A stretch of DNA of 64,000 nt from Curtobacterium sp. HSID17257. Its GTDB lineage: Bacteria > Actinomycetota > Actinomycetes > Actinomycetales > Microbacteriaceae. A program made the translations under genes and the position numbers. The stretch is from the NCBI RefSeq assembly GCF_003989515.1, contig NZ_RBLU01000002.1:1-64000 (forward strand), given 5' to 3'. Shown one piece after another: positions 17,355-27,110 of this stretch (positions are counted from its first letter, which is position 1; each line of letters opens with the position of its first letter). The notes under the pieces are model-generated. The model did no database searches. It saw nothing but the letters and a program-made list of their open reading frames with translations, and was not told the DNA's origin.

Positions 17355-19979
17355 TCACGCGTTGATCGAGGCGCGGAGTTTCCGGGCGCGCCTGTCAAAC
17401 GGCACCTTGCCTCCCTCGAGATGATGCAGCGCAAGCGTATTGACGTCGTGCCGTTCCAGCGATCCGCGAGCTTCGACCTCACCTCGCGTGGCCGTCGCTT
17501 TCATGGTCACCAGTTGCTCCGCGTCCGCGCTGACCACGAGTCCTGCGCTTCGGGTGGCGAACAAGTACTGGCGGGTGCCTCGGAGATCGCGGAGCCGATC
17601 GACAAGGTAGTCCTCGATCCATGGCGCGTGAAGGGCATCCTCGGGTTGGTCAACAAGAACGGGCGTGTCACCGTCAGCAAGGAGGATGACCAAGACCGCG
17701 GTGCATTTTTGGCCGTGGGAGAGGTGTTCGATTGGAACGTAGTCGTCGCCTTCGGGCTTCTTGAATTTAACGTCTAGCTTGTCGGGGAGATCGACGATCT
17801 GCATTGCCAGGAGCTCCGACCATAGCGCCTTGTCGGCGATATTAGTCTGCAGTCGGGCAATGTCGGTGGCGTTAACGCCGTCTGGGAGCGGCCCCAGCAG
17901 TGAATGGTCGCCGGACCAGATCGCCCGAGCGAGCGAATACGGGTGGATCTTCTCGGAGATGGTGTCGAGGACTGGCCCCTGGAGATGCGACCCGACCTTG
18001 ATCTCTTCCAAGCGGGCGCGGTACTCGGTGCGATCGGATCCGTTCGGCACGTCCAGCTTGACGATCCCGGCGGTTTCCTTGTTCAGTACCTTGACGCGGC
18101 GGCGGCGCAGGTCACGTCGGTCATCACGGGCACCCTTCAGCTGCGTGAGGAGTCCTTCTCGCTCGACCAAGAGTCGGGTCAGTTCCGGTGCCGCGGAGTC
18201 GCTGAGGTCCTTGGCTGCGCTGTTCGCCAGCGTGAGCGCCGCCTGCACGGCCTGCAGCTCGGCCAAGAGGCTCGCCATGGTGCTTTGACCGGACTGTGCG
18301 AGCCGCTCCTGGAGCGTGTTCTCGAATGCGGCATAAGACCCGTCCAGTTCTTGCCGGACGGCGATGAGTTCGTCTAGCAGCGCCCTCCGCGCGGAGGCAG
18401 TATCACTCCTGGCGCGTGTGATCGTAGTTTTGAATGCGGCTTGTTTCTGAGTCAACCTTTGGAAGGCTGCTTCGTGACCGTCGATTCGTGCGGCGGGTAC
18501 CACCGGTGCGTCCGGGAGTTGGAGACTCCAGCCGTCGATCTCCGTGCGAAACGCAGACAGGTCAGAGCGCTCACTGGACCACTCTCGCTGCTCGTTGACA
18601 AGATCTTGATCGAAGAAACCGGAGAGTTCACTCTCGCGTGTAGTCAGGGTCGGGGCTGTCGACGACTTTTTGCCGAGGTCTTCGTACCGCTTCCGTGACT
18701 CGACGAGGTCCGTCGCGTTGGCGGCGAGGGCGGCCTCGGCAGCTTCGATTCGGCTGTCGATCTCGACGAGATCGATGTGCGCATCAACGAGTCCGACACG
18801 CCCCACGGGTTGGCGGGAGTACTCAAGGATCTCGCCCTGAGAGAAGGCGGCGATCGGCAGGATGAGAGCCGGGCCGCGTTCGATGGCAACCCACTCATCC
18901 CCCAGCCGTTGTGCGACTTCTGGCGCGGACGGCGTGGCGGTGAGCCGTCTACTGAACCGGTACGTCTCACCTCCCACGGACGCGGTTACATGCACCGTCG
19001 TTCCGACACCGAGAGCGAGCGAGAGGCGGAGGTCGACTTCTTCGCGGATGGCGGCAAACGCCGCGGCGTCCACCTGCTGGTCGACGGCGAAGCGGATGCT
19101 CTCAAGTACAAGGGACTTCCCGGCGCCCGTACCTCCGAGCAGACAGTTCAGGTCTGGGCTCAGGTCGATGATCGTACCGCCGAGAAAGCCGGCGGTGATC
19201 TCCACCCGCTCGATGGTCGGGTGCGCCTCCGACGCGGTTGGGTCGACCGTACGGATTCGCAGTCCCGGGTCTTCGAGTGCGTAGCGAACGCCGAGGAGAT
19301 CCGGGCGGGCCGCTTTGTACCAGGTGCGACGGTGCCCGATTTCCGAGAGCGCGTGGTGGCCCAGTTCGGCGCTGAAAGTGTCAGAGTGCCGCACCATTGC
19401 TGGCGTACGGCTGTCGCCGAGTTTGGCCACGACCGTCGCCACCGTCTCGGCGCGAACGTATTCGAACCCGGCGATGTGGGGGTGCGCGAGAAGCTCATTC
19501 ACATAGGTCTGTACCTGCTGGCGTAGCAGGCCGCGCTCTTTGTCAATGTGGGCCGCGATCGCGAGACCGTTCGCGGCCTCAATCTGCGTTGCGCACTCCC
19601 CCATCCCGTACGCCGCGGTCACGTTAGTTGCGCCGAAGTCGCCGCGGCTGATGCCGAGCTTGAGGAGAACGTCCTCAATCTGCTGAGCGGGGGTGCCCTC
19701 TTCCCAGATCCCGAGCAGGTGTCCCTCGCGAGTGCTGAGCTCAACCCCGGGGAGGACAACGAGAGGTGTGTCGCGCGCGGCATCGGACATGCGATCACAC
19801 CACGCGGCGGTGTTGTGGTCTGTCACGGCGATCGCTGCGAGTCCCTGGTCGAGCGCCGCCTGAACGACATCTTCCGGAGTGCCGTAATGCGCGTCGTTGG
19901 CGTCTTGCGAGCCAGGGGTGTGGACGTGAAGGTCGACAGCCCAGAATCGGGCCCAGCTCTCGTCGACGTGCTCCGTCAT
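17355..19979 (-). CDS. TrlF-like PHP-domain/SMC-type ATPase
   Basis: An 874-aa fusion. The N-terminal PHP phosphoesterase (about 12-250) shows DLHVHTPGSQD, VTDHN, GVELST and HIDKERG, the metal-binding set of that family. Residue 275 onward is an ABC/SMC-like ATPase with Walker A LLGGTGAGKS, a long coiled-coil middle (about 400-680) and a C-terminal signature LSHGQKC followed by Walker B VLVDQPED. This matches proteins named TrlF-family AAA-like ATPases. The pairing of a predicted nuclease with an SMC-like ATPase, on an island, suggests a DNA-targeting defence role (inference). It stands alone, convergent with the integrase module 12 nt away. Confidence 0.85.
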   Translation of the reverse strand: MTEHVDESWARFWAVDLHVHTPGSQDANDAHYGTPEDVVQAALDQGLAAIAVTDHNTAAWCDRMSDAARDTPLVVLPGVELSTREGHLLGIWEEGTPAQQIEDVLLKLGISRGDFGATNVTAAYGMGECATQIEAANGLAIAAHIDKERGLLRQQVQTYVNELLAHPHIAGFEYVRAETVATVVAKLGDSRTPAMVRHSDTFSAELGHHALSEIGHRRTWYKAARPDLLGVRYALEDPGLRIRTVDPTASEAHPTIERVEITAGFLGGTIIDLSPDLNCLLGGTGAGKSLVLESIRFAVDQQVDAAAFAAIREEVDLRLSLALGVGTTVHVTASVGGETYRFSRRLTATPSAPEVAQRLGDEWVAIERGPALILPIAAFSQGEILEYSRQPVGRVGLVDAHIDLVEIDSRIEAAEAALAANATDLVESRKRYEDLGKKSSTAPTLTTRESELSGFFDQDLVNEQREWSSERSDLSAFRTEIDGWSLQLPDAPVVPAARIDGHEAAFQRLTQKQAAFKTTITRARSDTASARRALLDELIAVRQELDGSYAAFENTLQERLAQSGQSTMASLLAELQAVQAALTLANSAAKDLSDSAAPELTRLLVEREGLLTQLKGARDDRRDLRRRRVKVLNKETAGIVKLDVPNGSDRTEYRARLEEIKVGSHLQGPVLDTISEKIHPYSLARAIWSGDHSLLGPLPDGVNATDIARLQTNIADKALWSELLAMQIVDLPDKLDVKFKKPEGDDYVPIEHLSHGQKCTAVLVILLADGDTPVLVDQPEDALHAPWIEDYLVDRLRDLRGTRQYLFATRSAGLVVSADAEQLVTMKATATRGEVEARGSLERHDVNTLALHHLEGGKVPFDRRARKLRASINA

Positions 19980-20624
19980 GATGTTCTCCCCCAGTTCGGT
20001 GCGCTTGAGTGCTCAAACCGCTTCTTTATCCCCCTAAACGAGGACTTCCTAAGTAGAGCACGAACCTGGCGGGAACGACAAGTCCGAAACTACTGTCGGT
20101 GCTTCAACCGGATGGCTACTCGCCCGAGGAAATGGTCCTCCCTGATGACATGAACCATCTGCAAGGCGGAAGATGACACGACGATCAGATCGACGCCATG
20201 AGGTTCCCGCCTACCTACCTGCGCCGACGTTTGTGCCAATACTGGAGCACTCAGCGATTTCACCCTCGGCCTGAGCTTCGACGGCGATGCACATCTCGAA
20301 TCCCTGCGGATTTCGAAAGATGTTGTGCACGGCGCAGGATCAGCTCGTTGCCCGCTTCGGACCTGGTTTCTTCGAGTCTTCTACTCGACCGGTCCCGAGA
20401 GATCAATAACTCAGGCGCACTCGCTCACTCGGCTGGCCAGCTAGAGAATGAGTCAGGTCGCCCGCCGAGTGTCTTATCCACCTGGCAAAGGACCTGTCCT
20501 CAAATTCGGAGGTGAACATATTAGTTGACGGCCCCGCCGGTGTTCCTCAATGCAACTGACTACGCGGCGGCGTGACCGCTACGCACCGTGGTGCTCGCAT
20601 AGGGTGATTCACCCCTACTCTGCA
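19980..20624. other. 645-bp stretch without a confident gene
   Basis: Upstream region of the TrlF gene and downstream of the hypothetical at 20625. Base composition is lower in GC than the host. Short open frames exist (for example 20198-20515 on the plus strand), but their translations are Arg/Ser-rich, unlike real proteins, and have no ribosome-binding site. I see no hairpin or repeat array. Confidence 0.5.
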
Positions 20625-21398
20625 TCAAGAGAGCCCAGCGCTCAGGTCGTCTCGCCGAACTGCGCGTCGTCGATGCTCAATACTGACTCCGTCAGTGAAC
20701 AGGTTGATGAGGACCAGTAGATAAGCCTCGTACCATGCATCTGCGATCTGTTCAGCGCGGCGGATGCGCTGGAGATCCTGCTCGGCGAAGCTGATGAGCT
20801 CGGGATGTTCGTCTTCGTCGACCGGTTCGTAGGTGGCAGCATCCAACCATCGACGTTCGTCTGCTTGCCAGATCAGGCCAACCCAGTCGTCTTCTTCGCC
20901 GGACAGGGGCTCAAAGTCGAACTGCCAGTTGTCAGCCCATGCCTTTCCAGTCGAGCAAGCGGCGTAGCCGTCGGGTTGCGGCGTCTCGTCCGGAATTGGT
21001 TCGTGGGGGTACCGCATGATCGTGTTTCCGTATGCCGCGTAAAACAGGACCTCACCGGTCAGCAGGGCGTCGACAACCGATTGATGTTTACCTCTGCTGG
21101 CGAGGTCGCCGCGGAACATCCATAGCGCCGTGTCCGCTTGCTTCTGCCAGTGGTCCCATGCCTCCTCGGGCCCCGGCAGTGTCTCGCCGGGTGGCTCGAT
21201 CGTCCACGTGGTTCGGTTCCCGAGGACCCATGTCAGAGTGGCCCGTTGAGTCGCATCGGGTTGGAACCGCAACGTCTCTGGCCCGTTCTCCTCGCCGGCG
21301 ACGGTCAGACGGGGAGCGTTGAAGTGACGGCGGACTGCAGAGTGGTCGACCTGATGCGATGGCCATTGATAGCGGATCTCTAGCACTACCGTGGCCAC
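20625..21398 (-). CDS. Hypothetical protein
   Basis: A 257-aa protein, soluble and rich in Trp and acidic residues (e.g. EEDDWVGLIWQADERRWLD). I do not recognise a family. The GTG at 21398 is chosen because CGGGAGG lies 6 nt upstream and the translation before it degenerates. It follows another hypothetical on the same strand after a 130-nt gap. No signal peptide or membrane segment is apparent. Confidence 0.62.
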   Translation of the reverse strand: MATVVLEIRYQWPSHQVDHSAVRRHFNAPRLTVAGEENGPETLRFQPDATQRATLTWVLGNRTTWTIEPPGETLPGPEEAWDHWQKQADTALWMFRGDLASRGKHQSVVDALLTGEVLFYAAYGNTIMRYPHEPIPDETPQPDGYAACSTGKAWADNWQFDFEPLSGEEDDWVGLIWQADERRWLDAATYEPVDEDEHPELISFAEQDLQRIRRAEQIADAWYEAYLLVLINLFTDGVSIEHRRRAVRRDDLSAGLS

Positions 21399-21528
21399 GC
21401 GAACCTCCCGCGACGTCGTACTGGTCGCTGACTCAGCGTGCCGTCTCTGTGGACGGGCACGGTAGTAGTGATCGCCGCCAGGGTCCCACGCCTTAGCGCT
21501 TTGCTGGACGCGGGTTTCGATCGTTCGA

Positions 21529-21933
21529 TCAGAATTGGATGTAGCCGTTCCAAGCTGCCTTTGCCTTTGCTTCGTCCTCACCGAAGATGTCAGGGTCAAC
21601 TGGGAAGTGCTCGTTCCGGAAGTGGTCCAGCTCCAGCTGCGCACGATCTCGGAGTGTCGCTCGGTCCTCGTCAGGATGTCCCAGAGCAAGCATGGCGGTG
21701 CGCCGCTCGATGACGGCATCCCACAGTTGTCGTCGGCTGACTTCCGCGATCAGTTGCGAAGCAACGAGCATCGAGTTGAACTCAAGCGACCCAGCGAATC
21801 GGTCCATCAAGGTGACGAGGTCCCTGTCCTTCACCTCGGTGAACACCTTCGGCTGCTTGCGTTGCTCCTCCATCATCCAACGGATCTGTGCACGGGCGTC
21901 CGCGATTGGGTTGGATTCTTGCTCGTCGGTCAT
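21529..21933 (-). CDS. Hypothetical helical protein
   Basis: A 134-aa, mostly helical, charged protein (MTDEQESNPIADARAQIRW start). No known domain is recognised. The ATG has GAGGATG 5 nt upstream. It begins 48 nt after arsR on the same strand, so it could be read from the arsR promoter, but no arsenic-related motif (no cysteines) is present. Confidence 0.65.
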   Translation of the reverse strand: MTDEQESNPIADARAQIRWMMEEQRKQPKVFTEVKDRDLVTLMDRFAGSLEFNSMLVASQLIAEVSRRQLWDAVIERRTAMLALGHPDEDRATLRDRAQLELDHFRNEHFPVDPDIFGEDEAKAKAAWNGYIQF

Positions 21934-21981
21934 GTCTTCATCCTCACCGTGCGGAGGCTTCGTCGCGAGGCGAGTTGGTGA

Positions 21982-22338
21982 TCAGCGGGTGGGTGAGGTG
22001 AGCAGTGCCGCGACCGACTCGAGGGCACCGGGGACGAGGGAGAAGTAGGCCCAAGTGCCGCGCTTCTCCCGGTGCAGGATGCCGGCGTCGACGAGCACCT
22101 TGAGGTGGTGCGACACGGTCGGCTGAGACAGCCCGAGCGGTTCCTGCAGGTCGCAGACGCATGCTTCCGCACCCTCGTGCGCGGCCACCATCGAGATCAG
22201 TCGGAGCCGCGCCGGGTCCGCGATCGCCTTCAACGACTTCGCCAGGACTTCCGCGGACTCCTGCGTCATCGCTTCGGTGGTGACGGGCGAGCAGCATGCG
22301 GTGACGTCCTGGATGGGGAGCAGCTCGATCGTCGTCAT
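21982..22338 (-). CDS. arsR: ArsR-family arsenic-responsive repressor
   Basis: A 118-aa winged-helix repressor that leaves DNA when it binds As(III). The fold is clear: LKAIADPARLRLISMV, the sensor helix with CVCDL, and the recognition helix SQPTVSHHLKVL. An N-terminal CC pair (TACCSP) plus the CVC pair supply candidate thiolate ligands. Sixteen codons of open frame precede the chosen ATG at 22338 but read into the promoter region. It is divergent from the arsenic operon, which it should control together with itself. Confidence 0.92.
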   Translation of the reverse strand: MTTIELLPIQDVTACCSPVTTEAMTQESAEVLAKSLKAIADPARLRLISMVAAHEGAEACVCDLQEPLGLSQPTVSHHLKVLVDAGILHREKRGTWAYFSLVPGALESVAALLTSPTR

Positions 22339-22448
22339 CACCCCATCATCCCACGTCCTTCGATGCACGTCTATATTTGCGCTCATCGATATCGACGTGC
22401 TTCGATGTCCCTGCTCGCCTTCCGATCGATCTGTAGAGGACCGACCCG
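22339..22448. promoter_or_regulatory. arsR / ars operon divergent control region
   Basis: An AT-rich patch (CTATATTTGC at 22371-22380) is followed by the palindrome TCGATATCGA at 22386-22395 and flanked by direct repeats CTTCGATG at 22358-22365 and 22400-22407. These are the likely ArsR operator and promoters for both directions. GAGGA at 22435-22439 is the ribosome-binding site of the oxidoreductase gene. Confidence 0.6.
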
Positions 22449-23831
22449 ATGACTCACCTTGTTGCCGTTGGTGGCAGTGACGCCGGCATTGCCGCGGCGC
22501 TGCGCGCCCGTGAGCTCGACCCGTCGACCGATGTGACCGTGGTCCTCGCCGACGAGTTCCCGAACTTCTCCATCTGTGGCATCCCCTACTGGGTCTCCGG
22601 CGACGTCGCCACGGAAGCGTCCCTCGCGCACCGCACCCGCGCCGACCTCGAAGCCGCCGGGATTACTGTCCGCTCCTCGACGTGGGCTTCCGCCGTCGAC
22701 ATCGACCGCCGGCTGCTGAGTGTCACCGGCCCGGCCGGCGATGAGCAGATCGGGTACGACGAGCTGCTGATCGGGACCGGTGCGGAGCCGGTCCGCCCGG
22801 CCGGGATCCCGTTCGGTGAGCCCGGGATTCACCTGCTGCACTCGATGACCGACGCCGAGCAGGTCGTCGCCGCCTTGGAGCTCCTGCCGGCCGGAAGCCG
22901 CGTCGCGGTCGTCGGCGCCGGCTACATCGGCCTCGAGATGACCGAGGGGCTCGTCGCCCGCGGCTTCGACACGACGCTGATTCAGCGCAAACCGGAAGTG
23001 CTCTCCACCCTCGACCCGGAACTCGGGTCCCTAGTCACCGAGGAGGTCCGTCGGCACGGCGCGACGGTGCTGACCGGTGCGACCGTCACCGGAATCACCC
23101 CCGCTGGCGGCGGGCAGTGGAGCGTCGCGACTATCTCCACGTCTGGTGACGCAGCCGGAACGTTCGCGCTCGTGGTGGTCTGCGTCGGGGTGCGGCCGGT
23201 GACGGATCTCGCGGCCGCGGCAGGCGCGCAGCCCGGCCAGGCCGGCGCGATCGTCGTCGACGAGCAGATGCGTACCGGGGTGCCGCACGTGTGGGCAGCG
23301 GGTGACTGCGTCGTGACACACCACCGCTTTCTCGGGACGACCTGGCTGCCGCTCGGGACGACCGCGCACAAGCAGGGACGCGTCGCCGGGGAGAACATGC
23401 TCGGCGGGTCCCGGACCTTTGCAGGCTCGGTGGGGACGCAGGTGGTGAAGGTGTTCGACCTCGTCGCCGCCCGCACCGGCCTCCGCCACCACGAAACCGC
23501 CCCGCTGGACGTGTCGCCGCTGACGCGTGTGACGGTCGCGGACGACCACAAGCGGTACTACCCGGGTGCGGTGCCGTTGACGATCAGCGTCACCGGCGAC
23601 CACACGTCCGGACGGCTCCTTGGGGCGCAGATTGTCGGGAAACGCACCGCGGAGATCAGCAAGCGGATCGACACGTTCGCCACCGCCCTGCACGCCGGCC
23701 TGTCGGTCGACGACGTCATCGACTTGGACCTCAGCTACACGCCGCCGCTCGGGTCCCCGTGGGATGCCGTGCAGGTCGCCGCGCAGGGCTGGGAACGCGC
23801 CGTAGCGAACCAGGCCGGGGTGGGCGTCTGA
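22449..23831 (+). CDS. CoA-disulfide-reductase-like FAD oxidoreductase of the ars operon
   Basis: A 460-aa pyridine-nucleotide-disulfide oxidoreductase. The FAD fold begins with [18 protein letters not shown]. The single active cysteine sits at residue 43 in FSICGIPYW, the position used by CoA-disulfide reductases. The NAD(P) motif [14 protein letters not shown] is at about 157-170 and the FAD motif VWAAGDC near 280. A C-terminal dimerisation domain completes the normal length. It is first in the operon and its stop overlaps arsB by 1 nt. It likely recycles low-molecular-weight thiols or assists arsenic redox chemistry; this is inferred from context. Confidence 0.85.
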   Translation: MTHLVAVGGSDAGIAAALRARELDPSTDVTVVLADEFPNFSICGIPYWVSGDVATEASLAHRTRADLEAAGITVRSSTWASAVDIDRRLLSVTGPAGDEQIGYDELLIGTGAEPVRPAGIPFGEPGIHLLHSMTDAEQVVAALELLPAGSRVAVVGAGYIGLEMTEGLVARGFDTTLIQRKPEVLSTLDPELGSLVTEEVRRHGATVLTGATVTGITPAGGGQWSVATISTSGDAAGTFALVVVCVGVRPVTDLAAAAGAQPGQAGAIVVDEQMRTGVPHVWAAGDCVVTHHRFLGTTWLPLGTTAHKQGRVAGENMLGGSRTFAGSVGTQVVKVFDLVAARTGLRHHETAPLDVSPLTRVTVADDHKRYYPGAVPLTISVTGDHTSGRLLGAQIVGKRTAEISKRIDTFATALHAGLSVDDVIDLDLSYTPPLGSPWDAVQVAAQGWERAVANQAGVGV

Positions 23832-25234
23832 TGGTGCTGGCGGTCGTCGCGGCGGCGATCTTTGTCGCGACGCTCGTGGTGGTGATCTGGCAGCCCAAGG
23901 GCTTTCCGATCGGCTACACCGCGCTCATCGGCGCGGTCATCGCCCTTGCGACCACGGCCGTGGGGCTCGGTGATGTGCCGACGGTGGTCGGGATCGTGTG
24001 GAACGCGACGCTGACGTTCGTCGCGGTGGTGCTGATCTCGTTGATCCTCGATGAGGCCGGGTTCTTCGAGTGGGCCGCGCTCCACGTGGCCAAGTGGGGT
24101 CGCGGGAACGGTCGGCTGCTGTTCGTGCTGATCGTCGGCCTCGGTGCGGTCATCGCGGCCGTGTTCGCCAACGACGGGGCCGCGCTGATCCTCACCCCGA
24201 TCGTTGTCGGGATGCTTCGCGCCTTGAACATGCCGGCGAAGGCTGCGCTAGGGTTCATCCTCGCCACCGGGTTCATCGCCGACACTGGCAGCCTGCCGCT
24301 GGTGGTGTCGAACCTGGTCAACATTGTCTCCGCCGACTACTTCGGCATCGGGTTCGCCGAGTACGCCACCGTCATGGTGCCCGTCGGCATCGTGTCCGTG
24401 CTGGCGTCCCTCGGGATGCTGCTGGCGTACTTCGGCCGGTCGATCCCGAAGCGGTACGACGTCCTCGCCCTCACCCGGCCCGCCGCCGCGGTGAAGGACC
24501 GAGCGACGTTCCGCGCCGGATGGGTGGTCCTCGCCGTGCTGCTGGTCGGCTACTTTGCCGCCGACCCGCTCGGGGTGCCCCTCGCCGCCGTCGCTGGTGT
24601 CGGCGCGGTCGTGATCCTTCTCGTCGCTGCCCGGCAACCCGCATTCCTCTTCGCCTGTCAGGCTGCGTCCCCGGTCCTCGTCACGACCGGCGGCACCGCC
24701 ACCGTCACCGGCGGCAGTGGTGGCACCGTTGGCGGGTCGGGGCGGGTGATTCCGGTGTGGAAGACGATCCGGGAGGCGCCGTGGCAGATCGTGCTGTTCT
24801 CGATCGGCATGTACCTCGTCGTGTACGGGCTGCAGAACCAGGGCCTCACCGACTACCTCGCCCGCCTGTTCGACGTGTTCGGGGACCACGGGGTCCTCGT
24901 CACCGCGCTCGGGGTCGGGTTCGTGATCGCGATTCTCGCGTCGCTGATGAACAACATGCCGACCGTCCTCATTGCCGCCCTCGCGATCGGCGGAGCCGGC
25001 GCGACCGGCCTGACCCACGAGGTGATGATCTACGCCAACGTCATCGGCTCCGACCTCGGCCCGAAGATCACCCCCATCGGGTCGCTGGCGACCCTGCTGT
25101 GGTTGCACGTGCTCGACCGGAAGGGCATCCACATCGGCTGGGGGCAGTACTTTCGCACCGGCATCGTGCTCACCGTCCCCGTCCTCGCCGTCACCCTGAC
25201 AGCCCTCGCCGGCTGGCTCACCCTCATCCGATGA
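23831..25234 (+). CDS. arsB: Arsenite efflux permease, ArsB/NhaD superfamily
   Basis: A 467-aa ion-transporter-superfamily permease with about 11 hydrophobic segments. [16 protein letters not shown] and [11 protein letters not shown] are the paired pore motifs of ArsB. A Gly/Thr/Ser-rich insert (about residues 285-306, [13 protein letters not shown]) forms an unusual flexible cytoplasmic loop midway. The ATG overlaps the previous stop by 1 nt and the end overlaps or abuts arsC, so expression is coupled. It should export As(III) or Sb(III) across the membrane. Confidence 0.92.
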   Translation: MVLAVVAAAIFVATLVVVIWQPKGFPIGYTALIGAVIALATTAVGLGDVPTVVGIVWNATLTFVAVVLISLILDEAGFFEWAALHVAKWGRGNGRLLFVLIVGLGAVIAAVFANDGAALILTPIVVGMLRALNMPAKAALGFILATGFIADTGSLPLVVSNLVNIVSADYFGIGFAEYATVMVPVGIVSVLASLGMLLAYFGRSIPKRYDVLALTRPAAAVKDRATFRAGWVVLAVLLVGYFAADPLGVPLAAVAGVGAVVILLVAARQPAFLFACQAASPVLVTTGGTATVTGGSGGTVGGSGRVIPVWKTIREAPWQIVLFSIGMYLVVYGLQNQGLTDYLARLFDVFGDHGVLVTALGVGFVIAILASLMNNMPTVLIAALAIGGAGATGLTHEVMIYANVIGSDLGPKITPIGSLATLLWLHVLDRKGIHIGWGQYFRTGIVLTVPVLAVTLTALAGWLTLIR

Positions 25235-25263
25235 CCACGCCCACCCCTACCGAAAGCACCGCC

Positions 25264-25680
25264 ATGACCGCGACGCCCACGATCCTGTTCGTCTGCGTCC
25301 ACAACGCCGGCCGCTCCCAGATAGCCGCCGGCTACGCCCAGGCCCTCGGCGGTGACCGCGTGCAGGTCCTCTCCGCAGGCAGTGCGCCGAAGGACCAGAT
25401 CAACCCCGTCGCGATCGAAGCGATGGCGGAGGACGGCATCGACATCGCCTCGAACCAGCCGAAGATCCTCACCACCGACGCCGTCCGCGAGTCCGACGCG
25501 GTCATCACGATGGGCTGCGGCGACGCGTGCCCGATCTTCCCCGGCAAGCGGTACGAGGACTGGAACCTCACCGACCCCGCCGGGAAGGGCATCGACGACG
25601 TCCGCCTCATCCGCGACGAGATCAAGACCCGCGTGCAAGCGCTCCTGGCCGAGCTGCTGCCCACCGAAGCATCCGCCTAA
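25264..25680 (+). CDS. arsC: Arsenate reductase, LMW-phosphatase fold
   Basis: A 138-aa reductase of As(V) to As(III). The P-loop nucleophile motif is VCVHNAGRSQ (Cys about 13) and the second redox segment is TMGCGDACPIFPG with two cysteines, as in thioredoxin- or mycothiol-linked enzymes. The ATG at 25264 is chosen because GAAAG lies upstream; an alternative ATG at 25231 overlaps the arsB stop (ATGA) and would add 11 residues. It lies between arsB and a flavoprotein gene. Confidence 0.92.
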   Translation: MTATPTILFVCVHNAGRSQIAAGYAQALGGDRVQVLSAGSAPKDQINPVAIEAMAEDGIDIASNQPKILTTDAVRESDAVITMGCGDACPIFPGKRYEDWNLTDPAGKGIDDVRLIRDEIKTRVQALLAELLPTEASA

Positions 25681-25700
25681 CCACCGGAAGGACCACTCCC

Positions 25701-27098
25701 ATGACCCTCACCCTCACCGTCCCACCCCGAGCCGACGCGGACCGCCTGACCGGGCTGCCCGTCGCGGTCATCGGCGCCGGCCCCGTCGGGCTCGCAGCCG
25801 CCGCGCACCTGCTCGAGCAGGGTCTGCCCGTCGTCGTCTACGAAGCCGGCGACCAGGTCGGTACGTCCGTCCGGGCGTGGGGGCACACCAGGCTGTTCTC
25901 CCCGTGGCGGTACGTCATCGACGACGCCGCCCGCCGGCTCCTCGAACCCACCGGCTGGACTGAGCCGCGCCGGTCGTCGCTGCCGACCGGCAACGACCTC
26001 GTCGCCCAGTACCTCGAACCGCTCGCCCAGACACCCGAGCTGGCACCGGTGATCCGGTACGAGGTCCGCGTCGACGCGGTGTCCCGGCAGGGCATGGACC
26101 GCACCCGCTCCGCCGGCCGCGCCGACACCCCGTTCCTCCTCCGCCTCCACACCGCGGACGGCGTCGAGGACGTCACCGCCCGCGCCGTCGTCGACACCTC
26201 CGGCACGTACACGTCCCCGAACCCGCTCACCGCCGCCGGCCTCGCCCCCGCAGCGGACCTCGGCGACCGCATCGTGCACGCTCTGCCCGACGTGCTCGGC
26301 GCGGACCGGGCTCGGTTCGCCGGGAAGCGGGTCCTCGTCGTCGGGGCCGGCCACTCGGCAGCGAACACGCTCATCAAGCTCGCCGCCCTCGCCAAGAACG
26401 AACCGGGCACGACGCTGCTGTGGGCGATCCGGAACGCCGGCACCGCTCGCCTCGGCGCGGACGCTGCCGATGGGCTCGCCGCACGCGGGCAGCTCGGCTC
26501 GAACGTGCACGGCCTCGTCGAGTCCGGGCACATCGAGCAGCTTGCCTCGTTCGAGATCGACGACGTCCGTCCCGTCGGCGACCAGGTCGCCGTCACCGGC
26601 CGCCGTGCCGGGGAGCCGTTCGCGGTGACGGTGGACGTTGTGGTGAACGCGACCGGGTTCCGGCCCGACCTCGACATGCTCCGCGAGATCCGCCTGGGCC
26701 TGGACGACATTGTCGAAGCACCGCGGGCGCTCGCGCCACTGATCGACCCGAACCTGCACTCTTGCGGCTCCGTCCCGCCGCACGGTGTCGCGGAGCTGGC
26801 GCACCCGGAGCCGAACTTCTTCATCGCCGGGATGAAGTCCTACGGCCGCGCCCCCACGTTCCTGCTCCTCACCGGCTACGAGCAGGTCCGCTCCATCGCC
26901 GCGGAACTCGCCGGCGATCATCAGGCCGCCCGCGACGTGCAGCTCGTGCTCCCCGAGACCGGCGTTTGCACCACCGATGTTGGCGGCTCATCCTCCTGCG
27001 GCGTTCCCGCCACGAACGAAGCGGCCGAGGGGTCGTCCTGCTGCGTTGCACCCGCCTCGGCCGCTCCGCCCGCCAGCAGCTCCTGCTGCACGAACTGA
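25701..27098 (+). CDS. FAD/NAD(P)-binding oxidoreductase with Cys-rich tail
   Basis: A 465-aa flavoprotein resembling flavin monooxygenases found in ars operons (ArsO-like). It has two dinucleotide motifs, VIGAGPVGLAAAAHL (about 20-34) and VLVVGAGHSAANT (about 212-224), and the ATGFRPD motif near 315. The last 45 residues are unusual: six cysteines, including two CC pairs (SSCCVAP, SSSCCTN), in a Ser/Ala-rich flexible tail. A tail like this could hold As(III). GGAAGGA lies 10 nt before the ATG at 25701. It follows arsC by 20 nt. Confidence 0.85.
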   Translation: MTLTLTVPPRADADRLTGLPVAVIGAGPVGLAAAAHLLEQGLPVVVYEAGDQVGTSVRAWGHTRLFSPWRYVIDDAARRLLEPTGWTEPRRSSLPTGNDLVAQYLEPLAQTPELAPVIRYEVRVDAVSRQGMDRTRSAGRADTPFLLRLHTADGVEDVTARAVVDTSGTYTSPNPLTAAGLAPAADLGDRIVHALPDVLGADRARFAGKRVLVVGAGHSAANTLIKLAALAKNEPGTTLLWAIRNAGTARLGADAADGLAARGQLGSNVHGLVESGHIEQLASFEIDDVRPVGDQVAVTGRRAGEPFAVTVDVVVNATGFRPDLDMLREIRLGLDDIVEAPRALAPLIDPNLHSCGSVPPHGVAELAHPEPNFFIAGMKSYGRAPTFLLLTGYEQVRSIAAELAGDHQAARDVQLVLPETGVCTTDVGGSSSCGVPATNEAAEGSSCCVAPASAAPPASSSCCTN

Positions 27099-27110
27099 AC
27101 CGGACCCCAC

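Noticed and set aside
20198-20515. 105-codon plus-strand frame upstream of TrlF
   Set aside because: Arg/Ser/Cys-rich translation and no start signal.
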